DNA of 22,928 nt from an uncultured Anaerolineaceae bacterium. Its GTDB lineage: Bacteria; Chloroflexota; Anaerolineae; Promineifilales; Promineifilaceae. The translations under genes and the position numbers were made by a program. The stretch covers positions 1 to 22,928 of the forward strand of contig CALBTC010000202.1 of assembly GCA_937967805.1 (NCBI GenBank), written 5' to 3'. The notes below the pieces were generated by a model, which was not told the origin of the DNA, did no database searches, and saw only the letters and a list, made by a program, of their open reading frames with translations. Positions 1 to 5,881 of the stretch are shown here, piece by piece. Every line of letters starts with the position of its first letter. Position 1 is the stretch's first letter.

Positions 1-628
1 GCACATCAACAATTGCCCCATCTTCTCCAATAAAAACGCTAGTCGGTAATCCCATCGCCCGGTACAATGAGCCGGAGACATCCCCCTCGTCATCACGCAC
101 ATTGGGGAAAGTAAGCCCCAGTTCTTCCACAAAAGTTCTGGCTGTTTCCAGGTCATCAACAAATGTCTGGTTAATTCCCAAAACTACTAAGCCATCCGGG
201 TTATACTGTTCATAAATTCGCTGCAGTGCGGGCATCTCCTCACGGCAAGGCACACACCAGCTTGCCCAAAAATTTATTATTACTGGCCTACCTGAATAAT
301 CTACCAGGCTGCGCAAGGTTGTGCTGTCGTTCAGATCAGGCAAGGTAAAATCTGGTGCTCCCGAGGCAACTTTTAAGGGTGGAAGTGGTGTCACTGTTGG
401 TTGAACGGGTACGGCCGTAGCCACAGTTCCACCAGCGCTATTCAATACGTCCTCCTCGGGAGCCAACTCCACTATTTCAACTTGAGGATTGTCGCGGGAA
501 CTTACGATCTCCCACCAGCCATTTATCGCTCCTGCCAAAAAGAAGCTAACAATTAAGGCAAGTAAAACGCCAATCCCTCGCCAGGGAGTTGTTTTCTTTT
601 TACGCGGACTGTAATCAGGCCAAAACAT
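1..628 (-). CDS. TlpA/ResA-like membrane-anchored thioredoxin, partial (3' end outside window)
   Basis: This frame is open to the left edge; 209 codons are visible, starting at ATG 628. An N-terminal cytoplasmic stretch (residues 1-18) is followed by one membrane segment (about 19-37) and a Pro/Thr/Val-rich linker to about residue 90. A thioredoxin-fold domain of the AhpC/TSA-TlpA type then begins with A-P-D-F-T-L-P. The catalytic motif W-C-V-P-C is present, with Cys125 and Cys128, preceded by the typical INFWASW strand. The family reduces disulfides outside the cytoplasmic membrane, often during cytochrome c maturation. It is divergent from the small gene at 807, and the 629-806 spacer carries a repeated intergenic motif. 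The domain assignment is certain; the exact substrate is not. The C-terminal end of the domain is cut off by the window. Confidence 0.93.
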   Translation of the reverse strand, partial: MFWPDYSPRKKKTTPWRGIGVLLALIVSFFLAGAINGWWEIVSSRDNPQVEIVELAPEEDVLNSAGGTVATAVPVQPTVTPLPPLKVASGAPDFTLPDLNDSTTLRSLVDYSGRPVIINFWASWCVPCREEMPALQRIYEQYNPDGLVVLGINQTFVDDLETARTFVEELGLTFPNVRDDEGDVSGSLYRAMGLPTSVFIGEDGAIVDV

Positions 629-806
629 AATTTCCCATCTTCGCTAATCAATGTCCCATTTTAGCGACATTAAGAGCAGTCGGTTATAGGCTATTTACAC
701 AGGCGTAAGCAAGCCATTTGGCCTACCTTCAGGTGCGATATTTTGCGCTGTTCATTTCCATCTGCTTTGCGCTATAGTGGGAGAAATAGCTGGAGGTAAG
801 CATACG
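629..806. promoter_or_regulatory. Divergent promoter region with repeated motif copy 1
   Basis: This spacer separates two divergent genes and so should hold both promoters. It carries GCCATTTGGCCTA at 713-725 and GCGCTGTT at 745-752, separated by 19 nt. The same pair recurs at 20750-20788 with an 18-nt gap. An imperfect inverted repeat TTAC-N6-GTAA lies just upstream (about 695-708). A possible -10 TATAGT overlaps 773-778, with no convincing -35. The role of the motif is inferred only from its recurrence. Confidence 0.5.
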
Positions 807-1142
807 GTGTCGCAACTATTGGTATTTAATAATTCTGTCCATTTCGTTATTGGCTGGCTAACCAATCTGCTGCAAGATGCAGGTTTACAACTAACACCTT
901 CCTTTAACTTTCGCACTGCGCTGCCAGAGGATATTGCCTGCAACTGCCCGCACCACACCGATAATTGTGACTGCGATCTGACGGTCATGCTGGTTTATGG
1001 CTCTGAACCTGAACCAGCCACTTTGGTAGCCCACAGCCACAACGGCCGTACCTGGCTCTCTTTAGTTGAGAATGAAGAGGAACGGCCGTCATCTGCACTG
1101 AGGCTGCAAATTAAATCAGCACTGACTACACCACAGATATAA
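807..1142 (+). CDS. Small hypothetical protein with Cys/His cluster
   Basis: I do not recognise this 111-residue protein. The frame is open from GTG 777, but the GTG at 807 is preferred because a strong ribosome binding site, GGAGGT at 792-797, lies 9 nt before it. There is no signal peptide or clear membrane segment. A compact cluster at residues 45-56 (C-N-C-P-H-H-T-D-N-C-D-C) gives four Cys and two His within 12 residues, which could bind a metal. The rest resembles a small mixed alpha/beta protein. It is convergent with the cupredoxin gene and shares a terminator with it. The open frame on the opposite strand at 752-988 is taken as a shadow. Whether this gene is real rests on the ribosome site and the terminator just after the stop. 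Confidence 0.65.
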   Translation: MSQLLVFNNSVHFVIGWLTNLLQDAGLQLTPSFNFRTALPEDIACNCPHHTDNCDCDLTVMLVYGSEPEPATLVAHSHNGRTWLSLVENEEERPSSALRLQIKSALTTPQI

Positions 1143-1147
1143 AAGAA

Positions 1148-1179
1148 AAACGGCCGTTATCAGTGACTAACGGCCGTTT
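1148..1179. terminator. Bidirectional terminator made of two ACGGCCGT palindromes
   Basis: The arms are AAACGGCCGTTA (1148-1159) and TAACGGCCGTTT (1168-1179). They pair perfectly over 12 bp around an 8-nt loop, with A-rich sequence on the left and a short T run on the right. It sits 5 nt after the stop of the plus-strand gene ending at 1142 and about 20 nt from the stop of the minus-strand gene ending at 1199, so it can serve both. Each arm contains one copy of the genome-wide palindrome. Confidence 0.8.
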
Positions 1180-1198
1180 GAACTTCGCTACCCCTAAT

Positions 1199-1639
1199 TT
1201 AGGGTGCCTTCACCACTAATGTTCCTACCATCCCCGCTTCCTTATGTCCCGCCACTGTGCAGAAAAATTCAAACTCCCCTGGAGTGGAGGGCGTGAATTC
1301 AACGCTGCTGCGGCCATCAATGGGTGCAGCCACATGAACTTCTGGCTCCATCTCCATTTCGCTCATATCATGATCCATCTCTTCTTCCATTTCTTCGGCT
1401 ATGACTTCCCCTGTATGAGGTATTTCCATAATGCTAAAATCATGCTCCAGTGCCCCTTCATTTATCAACGTCATTTTCACTGGCTGCCCGACTACTACCT
1501 CCAAACGAGTTGTATCATAGGCAATATCTGTCGCCGTCAGCGAGAGTTCTACGGTAGGCACAGGCGTAGGCTCTGCCGACCCGCAAGCTACCAAAGCAGC
1601 TGCAAACATCCCTAAAAAAACAAATGTGAACCTATTCAT
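1199..1639 (-). CDS. Cupredoxin-like copper-binding lipoprotein
   Basis: This 146-residue protein has a lipoprotein signal peptide with lipobox L-V-A-C (Cys19), so it should be anchored to the outer face of the membrane. A short Pro/Thr linker is followed by a plastocyanin/azurin-type beta domain. A complete type 1 copper ligand set is visible: His66 (EHDF), Cys127 (FFC), His132 (AGH) and Met137 (AGM). Between the first His and the Cys lies an acidic, Met/His-rich insertion (residues about 80-100, with repeated E-E-M and D-H-D-M) that may bind further copper. The ribosome site AAGGAGAG precedes the start. The family carries out electron transfer or copper storage; here it stands alone downstream of the large redox operon, separated by 114 nt that hold motif copy 2. 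Confidence 0.9.
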   Translation of the reverse strand: MNRFTFVFLGMFAAALVACGSAEPTPVPTVELSLTATDIAYDTTRLEVVVGQPVKMTLINEGALEHDFSIMEIPHTGEVIAEEMEEEMDHDMSEMEMEPEVHVAAPIDGRSSVEFTPSTPGEFEFFCTVAGHKEAGMVGTLVVKAP

Positions 1640-1756
1640 AATTTCCGCTCTCCTTTAATCCTGCAATCTGCCGCCCAGTAAGTCACCCATTCTAATTTAG
1701 TTTGGCTGGCAAGCCTCTCCGCTGTTTGGCGCATCATCCATAGGCCAAATGGCCTA
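1640..1756. promoter_or_regulatory. Intergenic region with repeated motif copy 2
   Basis: This is the spacer upstream of the cupredoxin gene. It contains GCTGTTTGGCGCATCAT (1721-1737) and, 6 nt further on, GCCAAATGGCCTA (1744-1756), which overlaps the stop codon of the DUF1573 gene (TAG on the minus strand, 1756-1754). Close relatives of both blocks occur at 11639-11655 and 11689-11701. The motif lies about 105-115 nt upstream of the cupredoxin start. I see no clear sigma-70-type promoter with good spacing. Confidence 0.5.
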
Positions 1757-2158
1757 CGGCTCAGACGGCCGCAGGATGTTAGCCGCTATCTCCACAATGG
1801 TTTCTGGTTGCGCTGGGTCATTGGAAGCAATAAACACCTGTCGGATTAACTCGCCTGTTAATTCAGGGCCATGCGCCCCGGAATCAAATTCAACCGTCAG
1901 CGTGCCGCTGCTGCCCGGGGGAATGATGGTAGGTTCAATAGCCGCCTGGGTACAGCCGCAAGAAGTAGACACTGCTTCAATAACTAAATCCCCTTCTCCT
2001 TTGTTTTGGATGCTTATTTCACGAACGACAACTTCTCCATTGACCACATCGCCAAAGGCCAGATTGGTTTCGGCAACAGAAATTTGTGGCTGCCCGCCAC
2101 AGGCAGTTAAAAACACCGCCATCATTAAGGCTGTAACTATCCAATACCATCTTTTCAT
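1754..2158 (-). CDS. DUF1573-domain lipoprotein
   Basis: This 134-residue protein has a lipoprotein signal peptide (lipobox L-T-A-C, Cys20). It is followed by an immunoglobulin-like DUF1573 domain, recognised by the opening phenylalanine-glycine strand (LAFGDVVNGEVV), a conserved V-S-T-S-C-G-C-T turn and a P-G-x-S-G-T-L-x-V-x-F-D-S strand. The function of the family is unsettled. In this operon there are two members, both extracytoplasmic and both with the CGCT motif, suggesting a thiol- or metal-related role beside cytochrome c maturation (inference). It begins 5 nt after the stop of the PCYCGC gene, so it is likely the last gene of the operon. Confidence 0.88.
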   Translation of the reverse strand: MKRWYWIVTALMMAVFLTACGGQPQISVAETNLAFGDVVNGEVVVREISIQNKGEGDLVIEAVSTSCGCTQAAIEPTIIPPGSSGTLTVEFDSGAHGPELTGELIRQVFIASNDPAQPETIVEIAANILRPSEP

Positions 2159-2163
2159 TATGA

Positions 2164-2628
2164 TTATGATTCTCCGTTTTCAACTTTTTCCGTTGGTGGA
2201 CCAAAACGCGCATACTCCGCTTCAATCTGGGTAAAAATTTCAGAACTGCTTATACCTTCATCCAACATTTGCATTGTGTCCAGGGTAATATCATTGCAAA
2301 TGGAGCAATACTCGGCATGGTCATCAAATTGAGTCTCGCCCGTTTCATCCACGCCAGATACGTAACAGTCGTAGAGGGAGGTATGCCCCAACCCCACACA
2401 GCCGCAATAGCAGGGAATTGCATCGGTCAGTGCCAAGTTGGCCGTGGTAAATTGATAGCTTTCACGTATTTTCCAGCCTGAATCTTGCACCTGGTCAGGC
2501 ATCTCTTCCAGAGGAGCCATGGGATGAGCGTGGTTAACCGCCGTATCCTCGCCACCACAGCCAGCCAGACCAGGTCCAATCACAAGCAAAAAAACAATTA
2601 TTACAGAAACCATACGTTTCTTTTTCAT
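2164..2628 (-). CDS. PCYCGC-motif lipoprotein
   Basis: This 154-residue protein starts at ATG 2628; an upstream in-frame extension to 2739 lacks a ribosome site and would bury the signal peptide. The lipobox L-A-G-C gives Cys24. The eponymous motif P-C-Y-C-G-C (Cys73, Cys75, Cys77) is followed by G-H-T-S-L-Y-D-C (His82, Cys88) and a second pair C-S-I-C (Cys108, Cys111). This matches the family described only by its PCYCGC motif. The eight-ligand Cys/His pattern suggests a bound metal or a redox centre, but no function is established. It sits inside the cytochrome maturation operon between a membrane-anchored unknown and a DUF1573 lipoprotein. Confidence 0.88.
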   Translation of the reverse strand: MKKKRMVSVIIVFLLVIGPGLAGCGGEDTAVNHAHPMAPLEEMPDQVQDSGWKIRESYQFTTANLALTDAIPCYCGCVGLGHTSLYDCYVSGVDETGETQFDDHAEYCSICNDITLDTMQMLDEGISSSEIFTQIEAEYARFGPPTEKVENGES

Positions 2629-2675
2629 ATCACTTATCCAAAAAATTATATTAGAGAACTCCAAATGACCCGCCG

Positions 2676-3635
2676 TTATGTGCCACAAGAATTCCCACCC
2701 CCTTGAGACTGGCTCAACAGCTCGTTTGCCGCCAACCATTGATTTACCTGGCTGTAACCACTGCCAGAAAAGATTTCACGGCTGGTAGCCAGGCGGGGAT
2801 CAACGTCAGCATAGTCCAGGCTCATAGTTGCTTTGAAGAATACGGCCGTTTCCACCACCTGCGGTGGGAACCAGAACCCATTCACCGCCTTAGCTGCGGC
2901 AAACATTTCATTCACTGTGGCATCTTGGCTGGCTAGCAGTTCCAGCAAACCCAGCATCGCCATGCCGTGGTTGCAATCGGCAAAAGCGGTGTGGTTATTG
3001 CAGCAGGGTCGGTAGACATTAAAGGCAACTTCTTCCAGCCGTGCTTGCTGCTCCAACGTGAGCGTAATCAACGGCTGGCTGGCATACAGCGCTGTGGCCG
3101 GATGGCGGCCCAAGGTCCAGCCGCCCGTCGAGGCAAATCGGCCGATATTTCCTTCACTGGCCTGCATCAGCGGCCCTTCTGTCAGGATGGGGTTCTGGTT
3201 CACCAGCCCTAAGGCCCAGAAAAAGTTGAGCACAAATCGTGCGTTTTGATAATCAATCACAATGGGTTCGTCGCTAGCCGTGTAGAGCAGCTCCTGTTGT
3301 GTCGTCGTTAACGGCCGTCCGCCGTCGGCATAAAGTTGAATGAAACGGTCAGCGTCAATCGCTCCGACAGCCACCAACTGGGGGCCGAGATTTCCCCAGC
3401 TAACCGGCAGCAGATGCTGCTCTGGCAAACGAATTTGGATAGAAGTGTCCGTTCCTGGGGCAGCAGGCTGGACGGGCCCGATGCTCCTATTTGTTGGCAG
3501 CTGTGTTCTGGCTGGAGCTGGAGTCCAGACTATTACAAGCACCAAAGTTAAAGTAAACAGACCAGCCAGCAAAAGCAAATGCCCACTTACCCCTTGCCGG
3601 GGAACGGCCGTTTCTTTCAAGTTTTCATCGGTCAT
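2676..3635 (-). CDS. Membrane-anchored protein with CC-H-C-H motif, function unknown
   Basis: I cannot name a family for this 319-residue protein. It has a single N-terminal membrane segment (about residues 19-37) and then an extracytoplasmic, largely alpha-helical region. A striking cluster Y-R-P-C-C-N-N-H-T-x4-D-C-N-H-G lies at residues 208-224 (Cys211, Cys212, His215, Cys221, His223). The chain ends G-N-S-C-G-T. A good ribosome site (GGGGG before ATG 3635) supports the start. It begins 9 nt after the stop of the upstream gene, so it is co-transcribed. The cluster suggests binding of a metal or haem or a redox disulfide; this is inference. Confidence 0.75.
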   Translation of the reverse strand: MTDENLKETAVPRQGVSGHLLLLAGLFTLTLVLVIVWTPAPARTQLPTNRSIGPVQPAAPGTDTSIQIRLPEQHLLPVSWGNLGPQLVAVGAIDADRFIQLYADGGRPLTTTQQELLYTASDEPIVIDYQNARFVLNFFWALGLVNQNPILTEGPLMQASEGNIGRFASTGGWTLGRHPATALYASQPLITLTLEQQARLEEVAFNVYRPCCNNHTAFADCNHGMAMLGLLELLASQDATVNEMFAAAKAVNGFWFPPQVVETAVFFKATMSLDYADVDPRLATSREIFSGSGYSQVNQWLAANELLSQSQGGGNSCGT

Positions 3636-3644
3636 AAGGCCCCC

Positions 3645-4862
3645 TTAACCAGCTTCTGCCCGTGCCAAAACAGTCTGTGCCTGTTGCCGCAGCTTGTTTC
3701 GCTGTTGTTGATAGGCGGTTTCATCCAGGCCACCCTGATCGTGATCAGCTTCAAGTTGGGCAAGTTGCAGCACCAAATCGTCAAAAGAGGTCTCAGGCTC
3801 CGCAAGATCGTCTTCATCTTCGCCTGAGCGCAAATACCACCAGATACCCACCCCAACCAAGAGCAATCCCAGGACTGCCCCAGCAGCAGCAAACTCTTTA
3901 GAAATGGGCGCGGCCGCAGGCGTTTCGCCCATTTCCAAAGGCTGGCTGCTAACGGCCGTTACAGCCAATTCACCCGTAAGGCTAAGCCTGACGGTCTCGT
4001 CCGGTTGGATTCCACCGTAACTGTACACAGCCATCTGACGGCCGTCGCCCATATCACGGTTCCCTTCTTCAACTAATTCTTCGCCCGCCAACGAAATGCC
4101 AATACCTTCTGGCACCAGGAAATTGATACCGTTGGTGGGCCAGTTAGGTTCCAGGTTATAGACCATGCCGTCTTCATAAGGCAGCACATAGCGGACCACC
4201 ACCTGCCCGGTTCCTTCACCGGGACGCAGCGGAGAGGTATCGACAAAACCGCCGGGTGTGCGCAGGTAACGGCCGTTCTCGTCCCCTTCAAACGTCACGT
4301 TGGCCGCCGCTTCTGGCAAGGCAAATTGCAACGGTGCCAGCAGGGCATCTTCCCCGTTACTGCCAGCAATGGTACGGTCTCCCAGGTTAGAGAGAATATA
4401 AATCTCACCCACCAACAAACCACCTTGGGCTGCGTCAAAAAATATATGTTGGCGCTCAACCTGCACAGCGGCCGTACTGCTTGTCTTGTCGTAAATGGGA
4501 ACCTGCAAATTCAGGGTCGATGCCTCTGCTGCCAAAGGTGTGGGGTCTGAAAAATAAAGCACATCGTCTACAGTCAACATGACGGCGTAAAACCAGTCCT
4601 GGTTAAAAAGCACATCGTCAAACTGAAAGGTTCCTTCAGCCGTCGATTGGCCTTCGAGCATCAGCTTCTCATTAAAATCCACGTCCCAGGCGTGCAGCAT
4701 TAAGTCCAGGCCAGCGGGAACTACACCCTCTGGCGTCATGTTGGTAATCTGGCCAGAGACAACGCCGGTTGGCAGTGATTCATCTTGGGCCAGAAGCGGT
4801 ACGGCCGCTAGCCCCAGCCATACCAAAGCAATTAAGAGAATATTTAACCGTTTCATTTTCAT
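3645..4862 (-). CDS. Secreted membrane-anchored protein, carboxypeptidase-regulatory-like domain, unknown role
   Basis: This 405-residue protein has an N-terminal signal peptide (hydrophobic core residues 5-22, cleavage near A-Q-D). Next comes a region that begins G-V-V-S-G-Q-I-T-N and looks like a beta-sandwich of the carboxypeptidase regulatory type. A second, longer beta-rich region runs to about residue 320, followed by a membrane segment at about 325-343 (GAVLGLLLVGVGIWWYLR). The cytoplasmic tail of some 60 residues is acidic and then helical (DDLVLQLAQLEADHD..YQQQRNKL). That tail resembles the short helical hairpin seen in CcmI-like and SHOCT-like tails. Its position among CcmF, CcmH and the zinc-ribbon protein suggests a role in the cytochrome maturation complex (inference). 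Confidence 0.75.
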   Translation of the reverse strand: MKMKRLNILLIALVWLGLAAVPLLAQDESLPTGVVSGQITNMTPEGVVPAGLDLMLHAWDVDFNEKLMLEGQSTAEGTFQFDDVLFNQDWFYAVMLTVDDVLYFSDPTPLAAEASTLNLQVPIYDKTSSTAAVQVERQHIFFDAAQGGLLVGEIYILSNLGDRTIAGSNGEDALLAPLQFALPEAAANVTFEGDENGRYLRTPGGFVDTSPLRPGEGTGQVVVRYVLPYEDGMVYNLEPNWPTNGINFLVPEGIGISLAGEELVEEGNRDMGDGRQMAVYSYGGIQPDETVRLSLTGELAVTAVSSQPLEMGETPAAAPISKEFAAAGAVLGLLLVGVGIWWYLRSGEDEDDLAEPETSFDDLVLQLAQLEADHDQGGLDETAYQQQRNKLRQQAQTVLARAEAG

Positions 4863-4873
4863 TTACCTGTCAT

Positions 4874-5386
4874 CTAAAATTCAGCAACCGGTGCGAAGTT
4901 CAATGCTCCGTGCAAAGCTGTGCCACAGTCAGTGCAAAAATTGTCACCCGGCGTCCCGGCCTGTTTACAAACCGGGCACGCTATTTCGGCGATGTGACCA
5001 CACTGCGGGCAAAATTTATCGTCAGGGCTCAGAGCCTCCTGGCAGTGCAGGCAGCTGACAGCCTGGTTTGCCAAGCCGCGTTTAGCCCGAACGGCCGTTT
5101 CTATGACCTCATCAAGTCGGCTGCGGGCTGCAACTTGTCGCTCCAGCGCCTGCGCCGCCTCGGTCATTAACTGCCCTTTCAGCCGAGCATAATCCTCATC
5201 GCTCACTACATGCAACTGATAATCGAACTCCAGATCACGTAGTGCCAATAAAGTTGTGTCGTAATCGCTGCCGGTTTCATCACTGGCCACCCTTGGCTGA
5301 GGTTCCGTTTTACGCAGTGGCCGAATCACCACCAGACTGGCAAATACCAACATGGCCATACCAATTAAGGCCGCACCAATTGTCAT
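4874..5386 (-). CDS. CcmI-like N-terminus fused to double zinc ribbon
   Basis: This 170-residue protein starts at ATG 5386 with a strong ribosome site (GAGGAGGTAACG). Residues 4-22 form a membrane anchor. Residues about 43-85 (T-L-L-A-L-R-D-L-E-F-D-Y-Q ... S-D-E-D-Y-A-R-L-K) match the helical hairpin typical of CcmI and related haem-lyase assembly proteins. The C-terminal part holds four C-x-x-C pairs (112/115, 126/129, 137/140, 151/154), i.e. two zinc ribbons. The fusion lies directly downstream of ccmH, where CcmI would be expected. CcmI in classical systems holds the apocytochrome; here the tetratricopeptide part is replaced by zinc ribbons. The assignment to haem-lyase assembly is inference from sequence and place. 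Confidence 0.82.
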   Translation of the reverse strand: MTIGAALIGMAMLVFASLVVIRPLRKTEPQPRVASDETGSDYDTTLLALRDLEFDYQLHVVSDEDYARLKGQLMTEAAQALERQVAARSRLDEVIETAVRAKRGLANQAVSCLHCQEALSPDDKFCPQCGHIAEIACPVCKQAGTPGDNFCTDCGTALHGALNFAPVAEF

Positions 5387-5396
5387 CGTTACCTCC

Positions 5397-5879
5397 TCAC
5401 ACCAGTTCTCGAAGTTCGCGCTCTATTTGGGCACGGGTCTCAGCAGCAATGGTCGGTTCAGCGGAAACGGCCGTTTCCGCTGAGGCTTCATGGCCGTGCT
5501 TCCAGCCACGCAGCACCTGAAAGGCCACAAATAAGCCCAGCCCTACAGCTACCACCGGCAAAATCCAGACGAGTGAGTTAAACCCGCTGCGTTCCGGTTC
5601 GGCCAGCACCCGCTCGCCATACTGCGCTACAAAATAAGCCATCACCTGTTCTTCCGACCAGCCAGCAGTCAGCTGGTCTCGAATTTGAGCCCGCCAATCA
5701 GCGCAGGCCTGTGTTTCGCACACGTCCAGCGGCGTGTTGGGGCAAACTGGACAGTACAGATTTCTGGCAATGGCATTCACTTCATCATCTGTAGGAACTG
5801 TCTGTGCCTGTACCAGCGTTACCGTATAAAAGCTGGCAACAATTGTCAGGAGTGCCAGCAGCACGTTTCGTCTTAACAT
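5397..5879 (-). CDS. ccmH: Cytochrome c-type biogenesis protein CcmH
   Basis: This 160-residue protein has a signal peptide or N-terminal membrane segment (residues 7-26). The CcmH domain contains N-L-Y-C-P-V-C-P-N-T-P-L-D-V-C-E-T-Q-A-C (Cys43, Cys46, Cys54, Cys59). It is followed by the family's D-x-L-x-x-G-W-S-E-E-Q-V-M-A-Y-F-V-x-x-Y-G-E-R helix and a second membrane segment (about 104-124). CcmH/NrfF proteins reduce the apocytochrome CxxCH disulfide and work with CcmF. The first Cys pair (CPVC) is the redox motif; the second pair is an extra feature of this variant. The start is 2 nt after the ccmF stop and its ribosome site lies inside the ccmF end, implying translational coupling. Confidence 0.93.
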   Translation of the reverse strand: MLRRNVLLALLTIVASFYTVTLVQAQTVPTDDEVNAIARNLYCPVCPNTPLDVCETQACADWRAQIRDQLTAGWSEEQVMAYFVAQYGERVLAEPERSGFNSLVWILPVVAVGLGLFVAFQVLRGWKHGHEASAETAVSAEPTIAAETRAQIERELRELV

Positions 5880-5881
5880 CG

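Noticed and set aside
2629..2739. N-terminal extension of the PCYCGC protein
   Set aside because: It would place 37 odd residues before a clean lipoprotein signal peptide and overlap the previous gene.
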